Assembly (NCBI GenBank): GCA_937989565.1 | Contig: CALKRM010000023.1 | Location: 9,645 to 73,644, forward strand | Direction of reading: 5' to 3' | Length of the DNA stretch: 64,000 nucleotides | From: an uncultured Candidatus Saccharibacteria bacterium | GTDB lineage: Bacteria > Patescibacteriota > Saccharimonadia > Saccharimonadales > Saccharimonadaceae | Part shown: positions 1-9,386 of the stretch, piece by piece | Position numbering within the stretch: the stretch's first letter is position 1 | Layout: the number at the start of each line of letters is the position of its first letter | The notes under the pieces: generated by a model | The model's database searches: none | What the model saw: the letters and a program-made list of their open reading frames with translations, nothing else | What the model was told of the DNA's origin: nothing | Program-made: the position numbers and the translations under genes

Positions 1-1
1 G

Positions 2-1024
2 ATGAACTTTTCGAGTGTGGCAATTGTGTGGTTTGGCGCGCATTTGATAAGTGGTGGCAATTTGCAAATTGGTAATATGATGGCGTTTTTGGAATACGCG
101 ATGCAGGTGATAATCTCGTTCTTGTTGCTGTCAATGGTGTTTATTATGGTGCCGCGAGCCGCCGTATCAGTGCGTCGAGTCGGAGAAGTTTTGGATACTT
201 TGCCATCAATTATTGACCCGAAGTCGCCGAAAAAATTGCCAAAAGATGCCAAGGGAAAAATTGAATTTAAGGACGTTACATTTACTTATCCTGACGCGGA
301 TTTGCCGGTGCTTTCGGATATTAATTTTGTAGCCGAACCTGGTCAGACAACGGCGTTTATTGGTAGTACTGGCTCGGGAAAATCGACGCTGATAAATTTG
401 ATCCCTCGTTTCTATGATGTTTCGGCGGGGCAGATTTTGCTTGATGGCGTGGATATTAGGAATCTGAAATTGGAAGATTTGTCTGGTCAAATTGGTTACG
501 TGCCACAAAAAGGTGTGCTGTTTAGTGGGACGGTTGCTAGCAATATCAAATACGGCAACGCTGAGGCTAGTGATAAGTTGGTTGAAAAAGCGGCTAAAAT
601 TGCCCAAGCGGAAGAATTTATTAGCGAGTTAAAAAATGGTTATAAAAGTGAAATCGCTCAGGGTGGTAGCAATGTTTCTGGTGGTCAGCGCCAGCGTTTG
701 TCGATTGCGAGGGCTATTGCGGTTGAGCCGAATGTTTACATTTTTGACGATTCGTTTTCGGCGCTTGATTTTAAGACGGACGCGAAGTTGCGGGCTGTGC
801 TTGCAAAGGAAACTAAGAATAAAACTGTGTTAATTGTCGGTCAGCGAATTAATACAATTATGAATGCAGATAAAATTATTGTGCTTAATGAGGGAAAAAT
901 TGTTGGTCAGGGGACGCATCAGGAATTGATGAAAGATTGTGAAGTTTATCAAGAAATTGCCGCTTCGCAACTCTCGGAAGATGATTTACAGAAAATGTCT
1001 ATTGCTGCGAAAGGAGTGTTGTAA
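2..1024 (+). CDS. ABC exporter half-transporter, degenerate-site subunit (5' truncated by window edge)
   Basis: This is the C-terminal part of a membrane-fused ABC exporter. The visible 340 residues hold the last transmembrane helices (about 1-50) and a complete nucleotide-binding domain. The Walker A (GSTGSGKST) lies near residue 120 and the signature is VSGGQRQR. After the Walker B the sequence reads IFDDSFSALD, so the catalytic glutamate is aspartate, and the switch region reads VGQRINTI, with glutamine in place of histidine. Loss of these two residues is typical of the non-hydrolysing site of heterodimeric exporters such as TM287/288 or BmrC/D. The stop overlaps the next start by one base (TAATG), so the two subunits are translationally coupled. 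The full gene should be near 580 residues, with the missing N-terminus outside the window. The substrate cannot be told from sequence. Confidence 0.93.
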   Translation: MNFSSVAIVWFGAHLISGGNLQIGNMMAFLEYAMQVIISFLLLSMVFIMVPRAAVSVRRVGEVLDTLPSIIDPKSPKKLPKDAKGKIEFKDVTFTYPDADLPVLSDINFVAEPGQTTAFIGSTGSGKSTLINLIPRFYDVSAGQILLDGVDIRNLKLEDLSGQIGYVPQKGVLFSGTVASNIKYGNAEASDKLVEKAAKIAQAEEFISELKNGYKSEIAQGGSNVSGGQRQRLSIARAIAVEPNVYIFDDSFSALDFKTDAKLRAVLAKETKNKTVLIVGQRINTIMNADKIIVLNEGKIVGQGTHQELMKDCEVYQEIAASQLSEDDLQKMSIAAKGVL

Positions 1025-3018
1025 TGTCTAGGCAAACCACGAAAAAGCGACAGCAAGTACGAATGGGCGGTCCGATGGGCGGAATGGGCACTGGCGAAAA
1101 GGCTAAAGATTTCAAGGGAACGGTCAAGAAGCTGATTAAATATTTGTCGGATTTTCGATGGCAAATGTTGATGGTGTTGGTTTTTGCAATTGGGAGCACA
1201 ATTTTTGCGATTGCCAGCCCGAAGATTTTAGGCAGCGCGACGAATCAAATTGTGGATGATTACGTCAATATGAAAGCTTACGAGGCGATTACTAGTAAAT
1301 TGCCAAAGGGCGTTTCTTTGTCGGCGGGAACTACTGGCGCGGACGTTTTGAACCGATTGCCGAATAAGTCGGAGATTGAAAAACAGATTCCGTCCAGTCA
1401 GCTTGAGTCGATTAAAAAGCTAGATCTTAGTCGGCGTCCAGAATTTCATTTTGACGCTATTTGGCGAATAATTATTTTGCTAGTCGGAATGTATGTGTTG
1501 AGTGCAATTTTTCGCTATATTCAAACGTGGATAATGACCCAGGTGACGCAAACCGTAACTTTCAGGATGCGACAACAATTGTCCGAAAAAATAAATCGCT
1601 TGCCGTTGAGTTATTTCGATAAGCAAACTTACGGCGAAGTTCTTAGTCGCATAACTAATGACGTCGATACGATTAGCCAAACACTAAATCAGAGTTTGTC
1701 GCAAATTATAACTTCAACGGTTACGGTGCTGGGGATTTTGGCGATGATGTTTTCGATTAGCTGGCAGATGTCGCTAGTTGCGCTGCTGGTGCTTCCGTTG
1801 GCGGGTGGCGTGATTACTTTGATTGCAAAGAGCTCGCAAAAACAATTCTTGCGCCAGCAAACGCAACTTGGCGAACTTAATGGACACATTGAAGAAATGT
1901 ATGGCGGACATCAAGTGATGCGCGTCTTTAATGGTCAGAAAAAATCGATTGCTAAGTTTTCTAATATCAATAATCGGCTTCAGGAGAGCGCTTGGAAGGC
2001 TCAGTTCTTTTCTGGCTTGATTCACCCGATTATAAATTTTATCAGCAATATCGGCTACGTAGCCATGACAATTTTGGGCGGTTGGCTGGCGATTAATGGT
2101 CGACTGAAAATCGGCGATATTCAGGCGTTTATTCAGTATGTCGATCAGTTCAATCAGCCGCTGGTTCAGGTTGCTAATATCGCTAATATTTTGCAATCGA
2201 CAGCTGCTGCCGCCGAGCGAGTGTTTGAGTTTTTGGACGAGCCAGAAGAAGCGGTTGAATCGAATAACTTGGTAAAATTGTCCGACATAAAAGGCGAAGT
2301 TGAATTCGACAACGTCGTCTTTGGATATAAGCCAGACCAAACAATCATTAAAGGTTTGTCGGCGCACATTAAGCCAGGTCAGCGTGTGGCGATTGTCGGT
2401 CCAACTGGCGCCGGTAAAACGACGCTGGTTAACTTGCTAATGCGATTTTATGAGATTAATAGTGGTTCGATTAAAATCGACGGCGTGGATATTCGTAGAA
2501 TGAAACGTAGCGATGTGCGGCAAATGTTTGGTATGGTACTGCAGGATACGTGGCTGTTTAATGGCACGATTCGTCAGAATTTGATGTATGGCAATCCAAA
2601 AGCTACCGAGGAAGAAATGATAAAAACCGCCGAAGAAGCGCATGTTGATCATTTTGTGAGGTCGTTGCCGGGTGGATATGATATGGTCTTGGGCGAGGAG
2701 GCTGCTAATATTTCCCAGGGAGAAAAGCAGCTGCTGACAATTGCCAGGGCGATGCTAGAAAAAGCGCCAATGTTGATTTTGGACGAAGCGACAAGCTCGG
2801 TTGATACGCGCACCGAAGTCCTTATCCAAAAAGCTATGGAGAAGTTGATGCAGGGAAAAACTAGTTTTGTTATTGCGCACCGTTTGAGCACCATTCGCGA
2901 CGCCGATTTGATTTTGGTGGTTAAGGACGGGAATATCATTGAGCAGGGCAATCACGAAACTCTGTTGAAGCAAAATGGTTTTTACGCCGAGCTTTATAAC
3001 AGCCAGTTTGCTGAGTAA
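1024..3018 (+). CDS. ABC exporter half-transporter, catalytic-site subunit
   Basis: Partner subunit of the preceding gene, 664 residues: an N-terminal cytoplasmic tail, six membrane helices (about 45-430) and an ATPase domain. The Walker A GPTGAGKT is near residue 459, the Walker B LILDEATSSVD near 583 keeps the catalytic glutamate, and the switch histidine is in IAHRLS. The signature is SQGEKQ instead of SGGQ. That matches the degenerate signature facing the partner's degenerate Walker B in heterodimeric exporters. About 80 polar residues separate the first and second helices, a long external loop absent from typical MsbA-type proteins. Function is probably export of a lipid, peptide or drug, with specificity unknown. 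Confidence 0.93.
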   Translation: MSRQTTKKRQQVRMGGPMGGMGTGEKAKDFKGTVKKLIKYLSDFRWQMLMVLVFAIGSTIFAIASPKILGSATNQIVDDYVNMKAYEAITSKLPKGVSLSAGTTGADVLNRLPNKSEIEKQIPSSQLESIKKLDLSRRPEFHFDAIWRIIILLVGMYVLSAIFRYIQTWIMTQVTQTVTFRMRQQLSEKINRLPLSYFDKQTYGEVLSRITNDVDTISQTLNQSLSQIITSTVTVLGILAMMFSISWQMSLVALLVLPLAGGVITLIAKSSQKQFLRQQTQLGELNGHIEEMYGGHQVMRVFNGQKKSIAKFSNINNRLQESAWKAQFFSGLIHPIINFISNIGYVAMTILGGWLAINGRLKIGDIQAFIQYVDQFNQPLVQVANIANILQSTAAAAERVFEFLDEPEEAVESNNLVKLSDIKGEVEFDNVVFGYKPDQTIIKGLSAHIKPGQRVAIVGPTGAGKTTLVNLLMRFYEINSGSIKIDGVDIRRMKRSDVRQMFGMVLQDTWLFNGTIRQNLMYGNPKATEEEMIKTAEEAHVDHFVRSLPGGYDMVLGEEAANISQGEKQLLTIARAMLEKAPMLILDEATSSVDTRTEVLIQKAMEKLMQGKTSFVIAHRLSTIRDADLILVVKDGNIIEQGNHETLLKQNGFYAELYNSQFAE

Positions 3019-3025
3019 TTGACTG

Positions 3026-3766
3026 CTACTTTTTATATAGTGATATTTTTGTAGCCTTTGGTGTGTGCAGATCAAAATCAATATTAGTTTTCTGGACAAT
3101 TTCATAATAAGGCGGAATTGATTGGTTTTTCGGAAGTTCAATTATTTTCCCGTCGTTAAATAGTTGTCCTTGTCTGTAGATATTGTGAATAAACGGTACA
3201 TTTGGCTTTACTTTTCTTAAGCGACATAACGCTGATTCATGCCGTGTTTCGCCATCTGTAATAACTTTGGGCTGCGTATGCCATTGTCCCATAATACATA
3301 ATGTTGGTAGAGAGCCGTCAATTCCGAGGATATTTTTAGCTAGCTGCTCTTCTCGTTCTTGCGGGTTTGGTGGTATGATGGCATCCTCATCTAAATTGTC
3401 AAAAAATGTATCAATAAAAACGAGCTCTTTAAGTTGATTTTGCTGCAGAAGAATTGCTATCGTTTTTATCATCTCAAGAGATAGAACGCTTAAGTCAAAA
3501 AGGTCTTCATCAACTAAGGAAAAATCGCAAGATCCGGTCTTTACTGAATTGATGAAGTTGGATACGGCGGGGCTGGCTTCAATAGCTAATCTCTTTACGC
3601 CAAGTTTCTTAACCAGAGTATAGACGACGTCGGCATTTTCTTTAATGCCGTGGATTTCGCCGTATAAAATTATGTTTGATTTTCGCAAAGTGGATTGAAA
3701 CAAATTTAACTGTCTTATGTCCAGCTGTTTCGGCAAAAATGTTTTGATAATATCGTGGTTATTCAT
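3026..3766 (-). CDS. ChaN/TraB/EreA-like superfamily protein
   Basis: A 246-residue soluble protein with no signal peptide. Residues 36-40 read GEIHG and residues 160-164 read GQWHT, with a REEQLAKNI helix at 138-146 between them. This pattern of an early GE.H, a middle R(E/D).., and a late G..H resembles the wide superfamily that includes ChaN, TraB/TIKI proteases and erythromycin esterases. Family-level function is therefore hydrolase or haem binding and cannot be narrowed further. The gene is convergent with the ABC pair and divergent from the methyltransferase. No strong Shine-Dalgarno is seen before the start. The superfamily assignment is made by eye from motifs. Confidence 0.65.
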   Translation of the reverse strand: MNNHDIIKTFLPKQLDIRQLNLFQSTLRKSNIILYGEIHGIKENADVVYTLVKKLGVKRLAIEASPAVSNFINSVKTGSCDFSLVDEDLFDLSVLSLEMIKTIAILLQQNQLKELVFIDTFFDNLDEDAIIPPNPQEREEQLAKNILGIDGSLPTLCIMGQWHTQPKVITDGETRHESALCRLRKVKPNVPFIHNIYRQGQLFNDGKIIELPKNQSIPPYYEIVQKTNIDFDLHTPKATKISLYKK

Positions 3767-3829
3767 AGGTGCTAATTGATAGTTTACTTCATAAAACCGT
3801 AAATATATAGGGTTGCGTTGTTAATAAAT

Positions 3830-3858
3830 TTGTCGATATTTGGCGAACTATTTATAAT
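3830..3858 (+). promoter_or_regulatory. Promoter of the TylF-like gene, leaderless layout
   Basis: The -35 TTGTCG (3830-3835) and -10 TATAAT (3853-3858) are 17 bases apart. Only six bases separate the -10 from the ATG at 3865, so transcription should start at or next to the start codon. No Shine-Dalgarno fits in this space. Confidence 0.75.
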
Positions 3859-3864
3859 TAAGTC

Positions 3865-4497
3865 ATGAATATCGCAGACCAACTCCTTGTTAAATACCCA
3901 ATCATTTCCGACCAAGTTGACATAAAAGAACTTGGTGTGCTTTTGAGAGAGTTGGAAAAAACTTTACGCCGTGGCGTCACTGGAAATATTGTGGAGTTTG
4001 GTTGTTATGTTGGCACGACTAGTTTGTTTATTCGCCGACTGCTGGACGCTTATAATTTTACGGGCGAGTTTCACGTTTACGATTCGTTTGCGGGATTGCC
4101 GGAAAAAACCCAGAAGGACAATAGCGCCGCGGGTGATCAATTTAAGGCTGGCGAGTTATTAGCGCCGCGTAAGACATTTGTTCAGAATTTTAAGAAAGCA
4201 GGATTGAAGTCGCCGATTATTCACAAAGGCTGGTTTTCTGATTTTACTTCTGATGATGTGCCGGAAAATATTATGTTTGCGTTTTTTGATGGCGATTTTT
4301 ATGAGTCAATTGTCGATTCTTTTCGGGTTTGTGAAAGTAAGTTTAACGAAGACGCGATAATTATTGTTGATGATTACGCAAATGAAGCTCTACCGGGAGC
4401 TGCAAAAGCCACTGATGAATGGCTAAAAGTTAATCGACAATTCGCGGTCAGGACTGAAGCTAGTCTGGCAATTATCTCCTCTTGCCCAAAAACATAA
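3865..4497 (+). CDS. TylF/MycF-like SAM-dependent methyltransferase
   Basis: A 210-residue class I methyltransferase-fold protein. Residues 43-52 read VEFGCYVGTT, a glycine-rich SAM-binding loop. Later blocks HVYDSFAGLP, FAFFDGDFYES and IIIVDDYANEALPGA match the TylF/MycF macrocin O-methyltransferase family (Pfam PF05711), including the acidic residues that bind metal in that family. Outside macrolide clusters such genes usually act on sugars, and the substrate here is unknown. It appears monocistronic, with a leaderless-type promoter directly upstream and arcA starting 45 bases downstream from its own promoter. Confidence 0.82.
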   Translation: MNIADQLLVKYPIISDQVDIKELGVLLRELEKTLRRGVTGNIVEFGCYVGTTSLFIRRLLDAYNFTGEFHVYDSFAGLPEKTQKDNSAAGDQFKAGELLAPRKTFVQNFKKAGLKSPIIHKGWFSDFTSDDVPENIMFAFFDGDFYESIVDSFRVCESKFNEDAIIIVDDYANEALPGAAKATDEWLKVNRQFAVRTEASLAIISSCPKT

Positions 4498-4503
4498 ACG
4501 TGT

Positions 4504-4544
4504 TACAATTAAAACATCACTAATATAAACAGGGGAGGGTTGTG
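4504..4544 (+). promoter_or_regulatory. arc operon promoter -10 and Shine-Dalgarno
   Basis: TACAAT at 4504-4509, with TTGCCC at 4482-4487 as a possible -35, precedes a leader of about 30 bases. The leader contains a strong purine-rich Shine-Dalgarno, GGGGAGGG, at 4532-4539. This gives arcA a conventional start, unlike the leaderless genes around it. Confidence 0.6.
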
Positions 4545-5783
4545 ATGGACGAACCAATTCACATCACGTCTGAAATAGGAAAACTTAAGACCGTTCTATT
4601 GCATCGGCCAGGCGAAGAGCTGGAAAATTTGACGCCAGATTATCTGACCGATCTTTTATTTGACGATATTCCATATCTGAAAGTGGCGCAGGCTGAACAC
4701 GATGCTTTTGCGGAAGTATTGAGAAGTCGTGGAATCGAAGTTCTGTATCTGGATCAATTGGTCGCTGAGGCAATTAGCACAGATCAATTGCGTGAACAGT
4801 TTGTCGATGAAATGTTGGCTGCTTCCAAGCAGGATTCACGCCGTGTTACTCAAACATTGCGTCAATTCTTGTTGGACTTGCCAACTCACGCTATGATTCG
4901 CAAGATTATGGCTGGTGTTCGCAAGGATGAAATTACTTTGCCTCCAGATCAGCATCAGCAACTTCATAATATGATCGAGAAAAATCGTTATCCGTTCTAT
5001 CTCGATCCGATGCCAAACCTATACTTTACGCGCGACCCAGCTGCCGCAATCGGTAATGGTTTGACAATCAATAAGATGCACTGGACGGCTCGTCGTCGTG
5101 AGTCGCTATTTATGCGCTACATCATCGACCATCATCCACGCTTTGCTAATCGTGCGCCAGTTTGGTACAACCGCACAGAGAAATTCTCAATGGAAGGTGG
5201 CGACGAATTAGTATTAAGCGATAAGGTTATGGCAATTGGTGTTTCAGAGCGAACAACTGCTGAGGCAATTGAAAAGATGGCAACCAAGCTGTTTGCTGGC
5301 TCGAAATTCGAGAAAGTCATTGCTATGGAAATTCCAAAATCTCACGCCTTCATGCACCTAGACACCGTGTTTACGATGATTGATCGTGATAAGTTTACGA
5401 TTCACCCAGAAATTCGCGACCATGGCGGCAGGATGAATTGTTTTATTTTGGAGAAGGTTGAAGGTCAGCCATTCCCACGAATCACGCATGAAACAGATTT
5501 GGAGCATGTTCTGAGAGTTGCGCTGGGCTTGCCAAGTGTTACGTTGATTGAGTGTGGCGGTGGCGATCCGATTGCTGCTGCTCGTGAGCAATGGAATGAT
5601 GGTTCAAACACTTTGGCGATTGCGCCGGGTGTTGTGGTGACTTATGATCGCAACTACGTAACTAACCAGAAATTGCGCGAAAACGGTATCGAAGTTATTG
5701 AAATTAGTGGCGCTGAGCTTGGACGCGGTCGTGGCGGTCCACGCTGTATGAGTATGCCGCTAGTACGAGAGGATGTATTCTAA
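4545..5783 (+). CDS. arcA: Arginine deiminase
   Basis: Hydrolyses L-arginine to citrulline and ammonia, the first step of the arginine deiminase pathway. The length (412 residues) is normal. Family motifs are present: [16 protein letters not shown], the [12 protein letters not shown] block with the catalytic histidine, and the C-terminal [11 protein letters not shown] with the nucleophilic cysteine about 12 residues from the end. A GTG in frame sits directly before the ATG (4542). I prefer the ATG at 4545, with GGGGAGGG five bases upstream. The stop overlaps the arcB start by one base. First gene of arcA-arcB-arcD-arcC, which would make ATP and alkalinise the surroundings from scavenged arginine. 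Confidence 0.98.
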   Translation: MDEPIHITSEIGKLKTVLLHRPGEELENLTPDYLTDLLFDDIPYLKVAQAEHDAFAEVLRSRGIEVLYLDQLVAEAISTDQLREQFVDEMLAASKQDSRRVTQTLRQFLLDLPTHAMIRKIMAGVRKDEITLPPDQHQQLHNMIEKNRYPFYLDPMPNLYFTRDPAAAIGNGLTINKMHWTARRRESLFMRYIIDHHPRFANRAPVWYNRTEKFSMEGGDELVLSDKVMAIGVSERTTAEAIEKMATKLFAGSKFEKVIAMEIPKSHAFMHLDTVFTMIDRDKFTIHPEIRDHGGRMNCFILEKVEGQPFPRITHETDLEHVLRVALGLPSVTLIECGGGDPIAAAREQWNDGSNTLAIAPGVVVTYDRNYVTNQKLRENGIEVIEISGAELGRGRGGPRCMSMPLVREDVF

Positions 5784-6772
5784 TGGCTCAGAGTTTGAAA
5801 GGACGATCACTACTGACTTTAGGCGATTATACCGCTGAAGAGATTCGCTTGCTATTGGACACGGCTCGTGAATATCGCCGATTGAAATATGCCGGCATTC
5901 CGCACCGAATCCATGAAGGTAAAAATGTGGCTTTGTTGTTTGAAAAGACTTCAACGCGAACACGCTGCGCATTTACAGTAGCTGCTAATGACCTTGGAGT
6001 TGCGCCAGAATACCTCGGTAAAGACGATATTCAATTGGGTAAGAAAGAGACGGTTGAAGATACTGCCAAGGTTTTGGGTCGAATGTTTGACGGAATTGAA
6101 TTCCGCGGCTTTGATCACGCAACTGTTGAGGAATTGGCGCGTCACGCTGGCGTTCCGGTATGGAATGGATTGACCGATAAGTTTCATCCAACACAGATTT
6201 TGGCTGACTTCATGACGATTGAAGAGCATGTCGGAAAATTGAAGGGAACTAAGCTGGTATTTGTTGGCGATGGTCGCAACAATATGGCAAACTCGCTGAT
6301 GATCGGCTCAGCTATTATGGGACTTGATTTTCGTATTTTGGCACCTCGTGAATTGCATCCAGATCAGGCTTTGGTTGATAAAGCAAATCACTTTGCCAGG
6401 TCAAGCCACGCACGTATCACCATCACTGACAACTTCGAAGAAGCTTTGCGCGGTGCTGATGTAATTTACACGGATGTCTGGGTTTCGATGGGTGAGGAAG
6501 ATAAGTTTGCTGAGCGCATTAACCAATTGCGACATTTCCAAGTTAATCGACAGATGATTAATCTGACAGGAAATCCTGAGGTCAAGTTTATGCACTGCTT
6601 GCCGGCATTCCATGACGCATTGACGATTACTGGAAAGAAAATCCAGGAAGATTTCGGTTTAGATTCAATGGAAGTGACGGATGAGGTGTTCCGCTCGCCA
6701 CATTCGATAGTTTTTGATCAAGCGGAAAATCGTATGCATACAATCAAAGCTGTGATGGCTTTGACATTGTAG
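5783..6772 (+). CDS. arcB: Ornithine carbamoyltransferase, catabolic
   Basis: Splits citrulline with phosphate into ornithine and carbamoyl phosphate in the arginine deiminase pathway. It is 329 residues long, with the carbamoyl-phosphate-binding STRTR at 57-61, HPTQ at 135-138, the [10 protein letters not shown] stretch and the ornithine-binding HCLPAFHD near 275. The start overlaps the arcA stop (TAATG), showing tight coupling. The operon context marks it as the catabolic enzyme, and no arginine biosynthesis gene is nearby. Confidence 0.98.
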   Translation: MAQSLKGRSLLTLGDYTAEEIRLLLDTAREYRRLKYAGIPHRIHEGKNVALLFEKTSTRTRCAFTVAANDLGVAPEYLGKDDIQLGKKETVEDTAKVLGRMFDGIEFRGFDHATVEELARHAGVPVWNGLTDKFHPTQILADFMTIEEHVGKLKGTKLVFVGDGRNNMANSLMIGSAIMGLDFRILAPRELHPDQALVDKANHFARSSHARITITDNFEEALRGADVIYTDVWVSMGEEDKFAERINQLRHFQVNRQMINLTGNPEVKFMHCLPAFHDALTITGKKIQEDFGLDSMEVTDEVFRSPHSIVFDQAENRMHTIKAVMALTL

Positions 6773-6811
6773 TTGTTGTCGTAATGAGGAGGTTAAGGAG
6801 GCTCCGAGGCA

Positions 6812-8356
6812 ATGGTAGAAAAAATTAAAAAGGCAAAGCAGAAGCTTCGATCACCGTCGGCGTTTACTATTTTGTTTGTCGTGATCATCGTTATGGCGGC
6901 ATTGACGTGGGTTGTTCCTTCTGGACTATATAAGACAAACGAAGATGGCGATCGTATAGCTAATTCATATCACGTAGTCGACAAAGATCGAACCGTCACG
7001 GAAGAAAAAGACGGTAAAAAGGAAGAGGTCAAAAAACACGACCAGCAAGGTTTGTGGGACGTTTTCACTGCACCTATTAAAGGTATGTCAGACAAGCTTG
7101 ATGTCATCGTCTTCGTGATGGTGCTCGGTGGATTCTTAGGCGTCACTATGAAAACTGGTGCGCTTGATGCTTCTCTTGGCGCACTGCTTCGAAAGATGAA
7201 GGGCAAGGAAAAGTGGCTCATCCCGATTTTGATGATTTTCTTCGCTATCGGTGGTACTACTTACGGTATGCAAGAAGAAACCGTGGCGTTCTACGCGCTC
7301 GTTATACCGATGATGATTGCTGCTGGCTATAACGCTATGACTGGTGTGATGGTTATCGTGTTGGGTGCTGGTACTGGTGTGCTCGGCTCGACAATCAACC
7401 CATTCTCTACTGGCGTTGCAGCAAAAACCGCAGACGTGAAATTGGGTAGCGTTATTCCAATAATGTCTATAATCTTAGTGCTCTGTTTGATTGCTGCGAT
7501 TATCTTTACTATGCGTTACGCCGCAAAAGTTAAGGCCGGCAAGTACAAAGAAGATGTTCGCTATAAGCCAGCTACGGCTGCTCTCGACACGACAAACGTA
7601 CCAAAATTTACTGGTCCACGAAAAGTCGTTATGTCTGTGTTTGCTATTACGTTTGTGCTAATGATTCTTTCCTTAATTCCATGGGGAAGTTGGAATATCA
7701 CACTATTCGCCGACATGTTTGAATGGGCTGCAGGTTTGCCAGTTATTGGCGCGGTACTTGGTGTAGTCCACAGTGCAGCCTTTGGTGATTGGTATTTCAA
7801 TGAAATCACTGCACTATTCCTAATTTCAACAATTGTCATAACCGCAATTTACTACAAAGAATTTAAGAAAGAGGGTGTTTTCCCAGTTGATACATTTATC
7901 GACGGTGTGAAAGACATCTTGCCGGTTGCTTTGATTATCGCAGTAGCAACAGGTGTTTCTGTAGTGATGACTAACGGTGAAATCCAGGACACGATCATCA
8001 GCTGGGGTGAATCTCTCCTGAAAGATGCTGGTGGCGGTGTTGTCGGTGTGTTGGCATATCTATTCTACTTGCCAATGTCATTCATTATTCCGTCATCATC
8101 AGGTTTGGCGGCAGCAACTATGCCGGTTATTGCGCCAATTGCTGACCTGGTTGGTTCAAGCAAAGAAGTTATGGTTGCCGCATTTGCGACAGCGTCTGGC
8201 TTGATTAATATGATGGCTCCAACTATCGCGTCATTGATGGGTGGATTGGCTTTGGCTGGTGTTTCGTATCGCGACTGGCTAAAACGCTCAGCTCCAATAA
8301 TGGCGGTATTTGCTATTATCAGCATCACAGTTATTGCAATTTTCGGAGCACTGTAG
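6812..8356 (+). CDS. arcD: Arginine/ornithine antiporter-type transporter, YfcC family
   Basis: A 514-residue multi-pass membrane protein of the YfcC/DcuC-like family (COG1288, PF03606). It has an N-terminal anchor helix, about 65 periplasmic-side polar residues with a lysine- and glutamate-rich stretch, and roughly ten further hydrophobic segments. Glycine-rich blocks GGTTYGMQEETVAF and STINPFSTG are typical. Members encoded between arcB and arcC serve as the arginine/ornithine exchanger, and that role is inferred here from position. An AAGGAGG sits 11 bases before the ATG, and arcC begins three bases after the stop. If right, the cell takes up external arginine and releases ornithine without spending energy. 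Confidence 0.88.
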   Translation: MVEKIKKAKQKLRSPSAFTILFVVIIVMAALTWVVPSGLYKTNEDGDRIANSYHVVDKDRTVTEEKDGKKEEVKKHDQQGLWDVFTAPIKGMSDKLDVIVFVMVLGGFLGVTMKTGALDASLGALLRKMKGKEKWLIPILMIFFAIGGTTYGMQEETVAFYALVIPMMIAAGYNAMTGVMVIVLGAGTGVLGSTINPFSTGVAAKTADVKLGSVIPIMSIILVLCLIAAIIFTMRYAAKVKAGKYKEDVRYKPATAALDTTNVPKFTGPRKVVMSVFAITFVLMILSLIPWGSWNITLFADMFEWAAGLPVIGAVLGVVHSAAFGDWYFNEITALFLISTIVITAIYYKEFKKEGVFPVDTFIDGVKDILPVALIIAVATGVSVVMTNGEIQDTIISWGESLLKDAGGGVVGVLAYLFYLPMSFIIPSSSGLAAATMPVIAPIADLVGSSKEVMVAAFATASGLINMMAPTIASLMGGLALAGVSYRDWLKRSAPIMAVFAIISITVIAIFGAL

Positions 8357-8359
8357 CCT

Positions 8360-9310
8360 ATGGATAAGAAGCGTACTATTGTAGTAGCGCTCGGTGGTAA
8401 CGCCCTGCAACGGCAGGGCGAAGCCGCGTCTGAGCAACAGCAACGAGTAGCCGATGAAACGGTTCGGCAACTTTTACCGTTAATCCAAGCCGGTCATAAC
8501 GTAGCAATTGTTCATGGCAATGGTCCTCAGGTTGGTAATATTGTGTTGCATGAAGAGGCGATTAACACGCCAGATGTGCCAAGCTTGCCACTGGAAGATT
8601 CTGGCGCTATGAGTCAGGGGTTGATTGGCTTTTGGCTGCAACAGGCTTTTCATGACGCCTTTATGGTCAATCAAATGAACAATCGCGCCGTTAGCGTCAT
8701 AACTCAAACGATTGTTAGTTTGAGCGATCCAGCATTCCAAAATCCAACCAAGCCAATTGGTCCGTTCTATTCGGAAGACGAGGCGAAAACCGTCGCTAGC
8801 GAACGCGGCTACACGGTGAAAGAAGACGCTGGTCGCGGCTGGCGACGTGTCGTTCCTTCGCCAAAACCTCAGACGATTGTTGAGGCCGATGTGATTAAGG
8901 CGCTGGTTCATGCTGGCGTGACGGTCGTTTCAACCGGCGGCGGCGGCATTCCTGTTTTGCAAGACGAAACTGGTCAATTGAAAGGCGTCGCTGCGGTCAT
9001 TGATAAGGACTTCGGCGCGGCAAAATTGGCAGATCTTTTGGACGCCGACACCTTGCTGATTTTGACTTCGGTTGATGCTGCTAAAATTAATTTTGGCAAA
9101 CCAGATGAACAATCTCTTGGGGAAATTTCAATAGAAGAACTTCAAAAGCATATTGACGATGGGCAATTTGCGGCAGGTTCAATGTTGCCAAAAACTCAGG
9201 CTGCCTTGTCGTTCTTGGACGGCAAATCAGGGCGTACGGCGATTATTACTTCGCTGGATAAAACCGCTGAAGCCATTAGCGGCTCGGCAGGCACGATAGT
9301 CAAATCGTAA
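8360..9310 (+). CDS. arcC: Carbamate kinase
   Basis: Transfers phosphate from carbamoyl phosphate to ADP, the ATP-yielding last step of the arginine deiminase pathway. The 316 residues include the N-terminal VALGGNALQ, HGNGPQVGN, the STGGGGIPV loop, DKDFGAAKLA and the LTSVDAAKINFGKP segment, all standard for the family. It starts three bases after arcD and is followed by a hairpin terminator, so it closes the operon. Confidence 0.98.
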   Translation: MDKKRTIVVALGGNALQRQGEAASEQQQRVADETVRQLLPLIQAGHNVAIVHGNGPQVGNIVLHEEAINTPDVPSLPLEDSGAMSQGLIGFWLQQAFHDAFMVNQMNNRAVSVITQTIVSLSDPAFQNPTKPIGPFYSEDEAKTVASERGYTVKEDAGRGWRRVVPSPKPQTIVEADVIKALVHAGVTVVSTGGGGIPVLQDETGQLKGVAAVIDKDFGAAKLADLLDADTLLILTSVDAAKINFGKPDEQSLGEISIEELQKHIDDGQFAAGSMLPKTQAALSFLDGKSGRTAIITSLDKTAEAISGSAGTIVKS

Positions 9311-9318
9311 TAAAAATC

Positions 9319-9356
9319 AAGAAGTTCCTGTAGATGGTGCAGGAGCTTCTTGTGTT
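9319..9356 (+). terminator. Terminator of the arc operon
   Basis: A 12-bp stem (9319-9330 with 9340-9351, one G-U pair) around a nine-base loop lies nine bases after arcC. The run of T after it is weak (GTGTTT). Confidence 0.7.
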
Positions 9357-9386
9357 TATGTATGTTTTATTTTATAATATGAAATT

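Noticed and set aside
1774..2367. 197-codon minus-strand ORF inside the ABC exporter gene
   Set aside because: Lies wholly opposite a clear coding sequence, has low-complexity composition and no ribosome site.
4542..4544. GTG at 4542 as arcA start
   Set aside because: The ATG directly after it has the better distance to GGGGAGGG.
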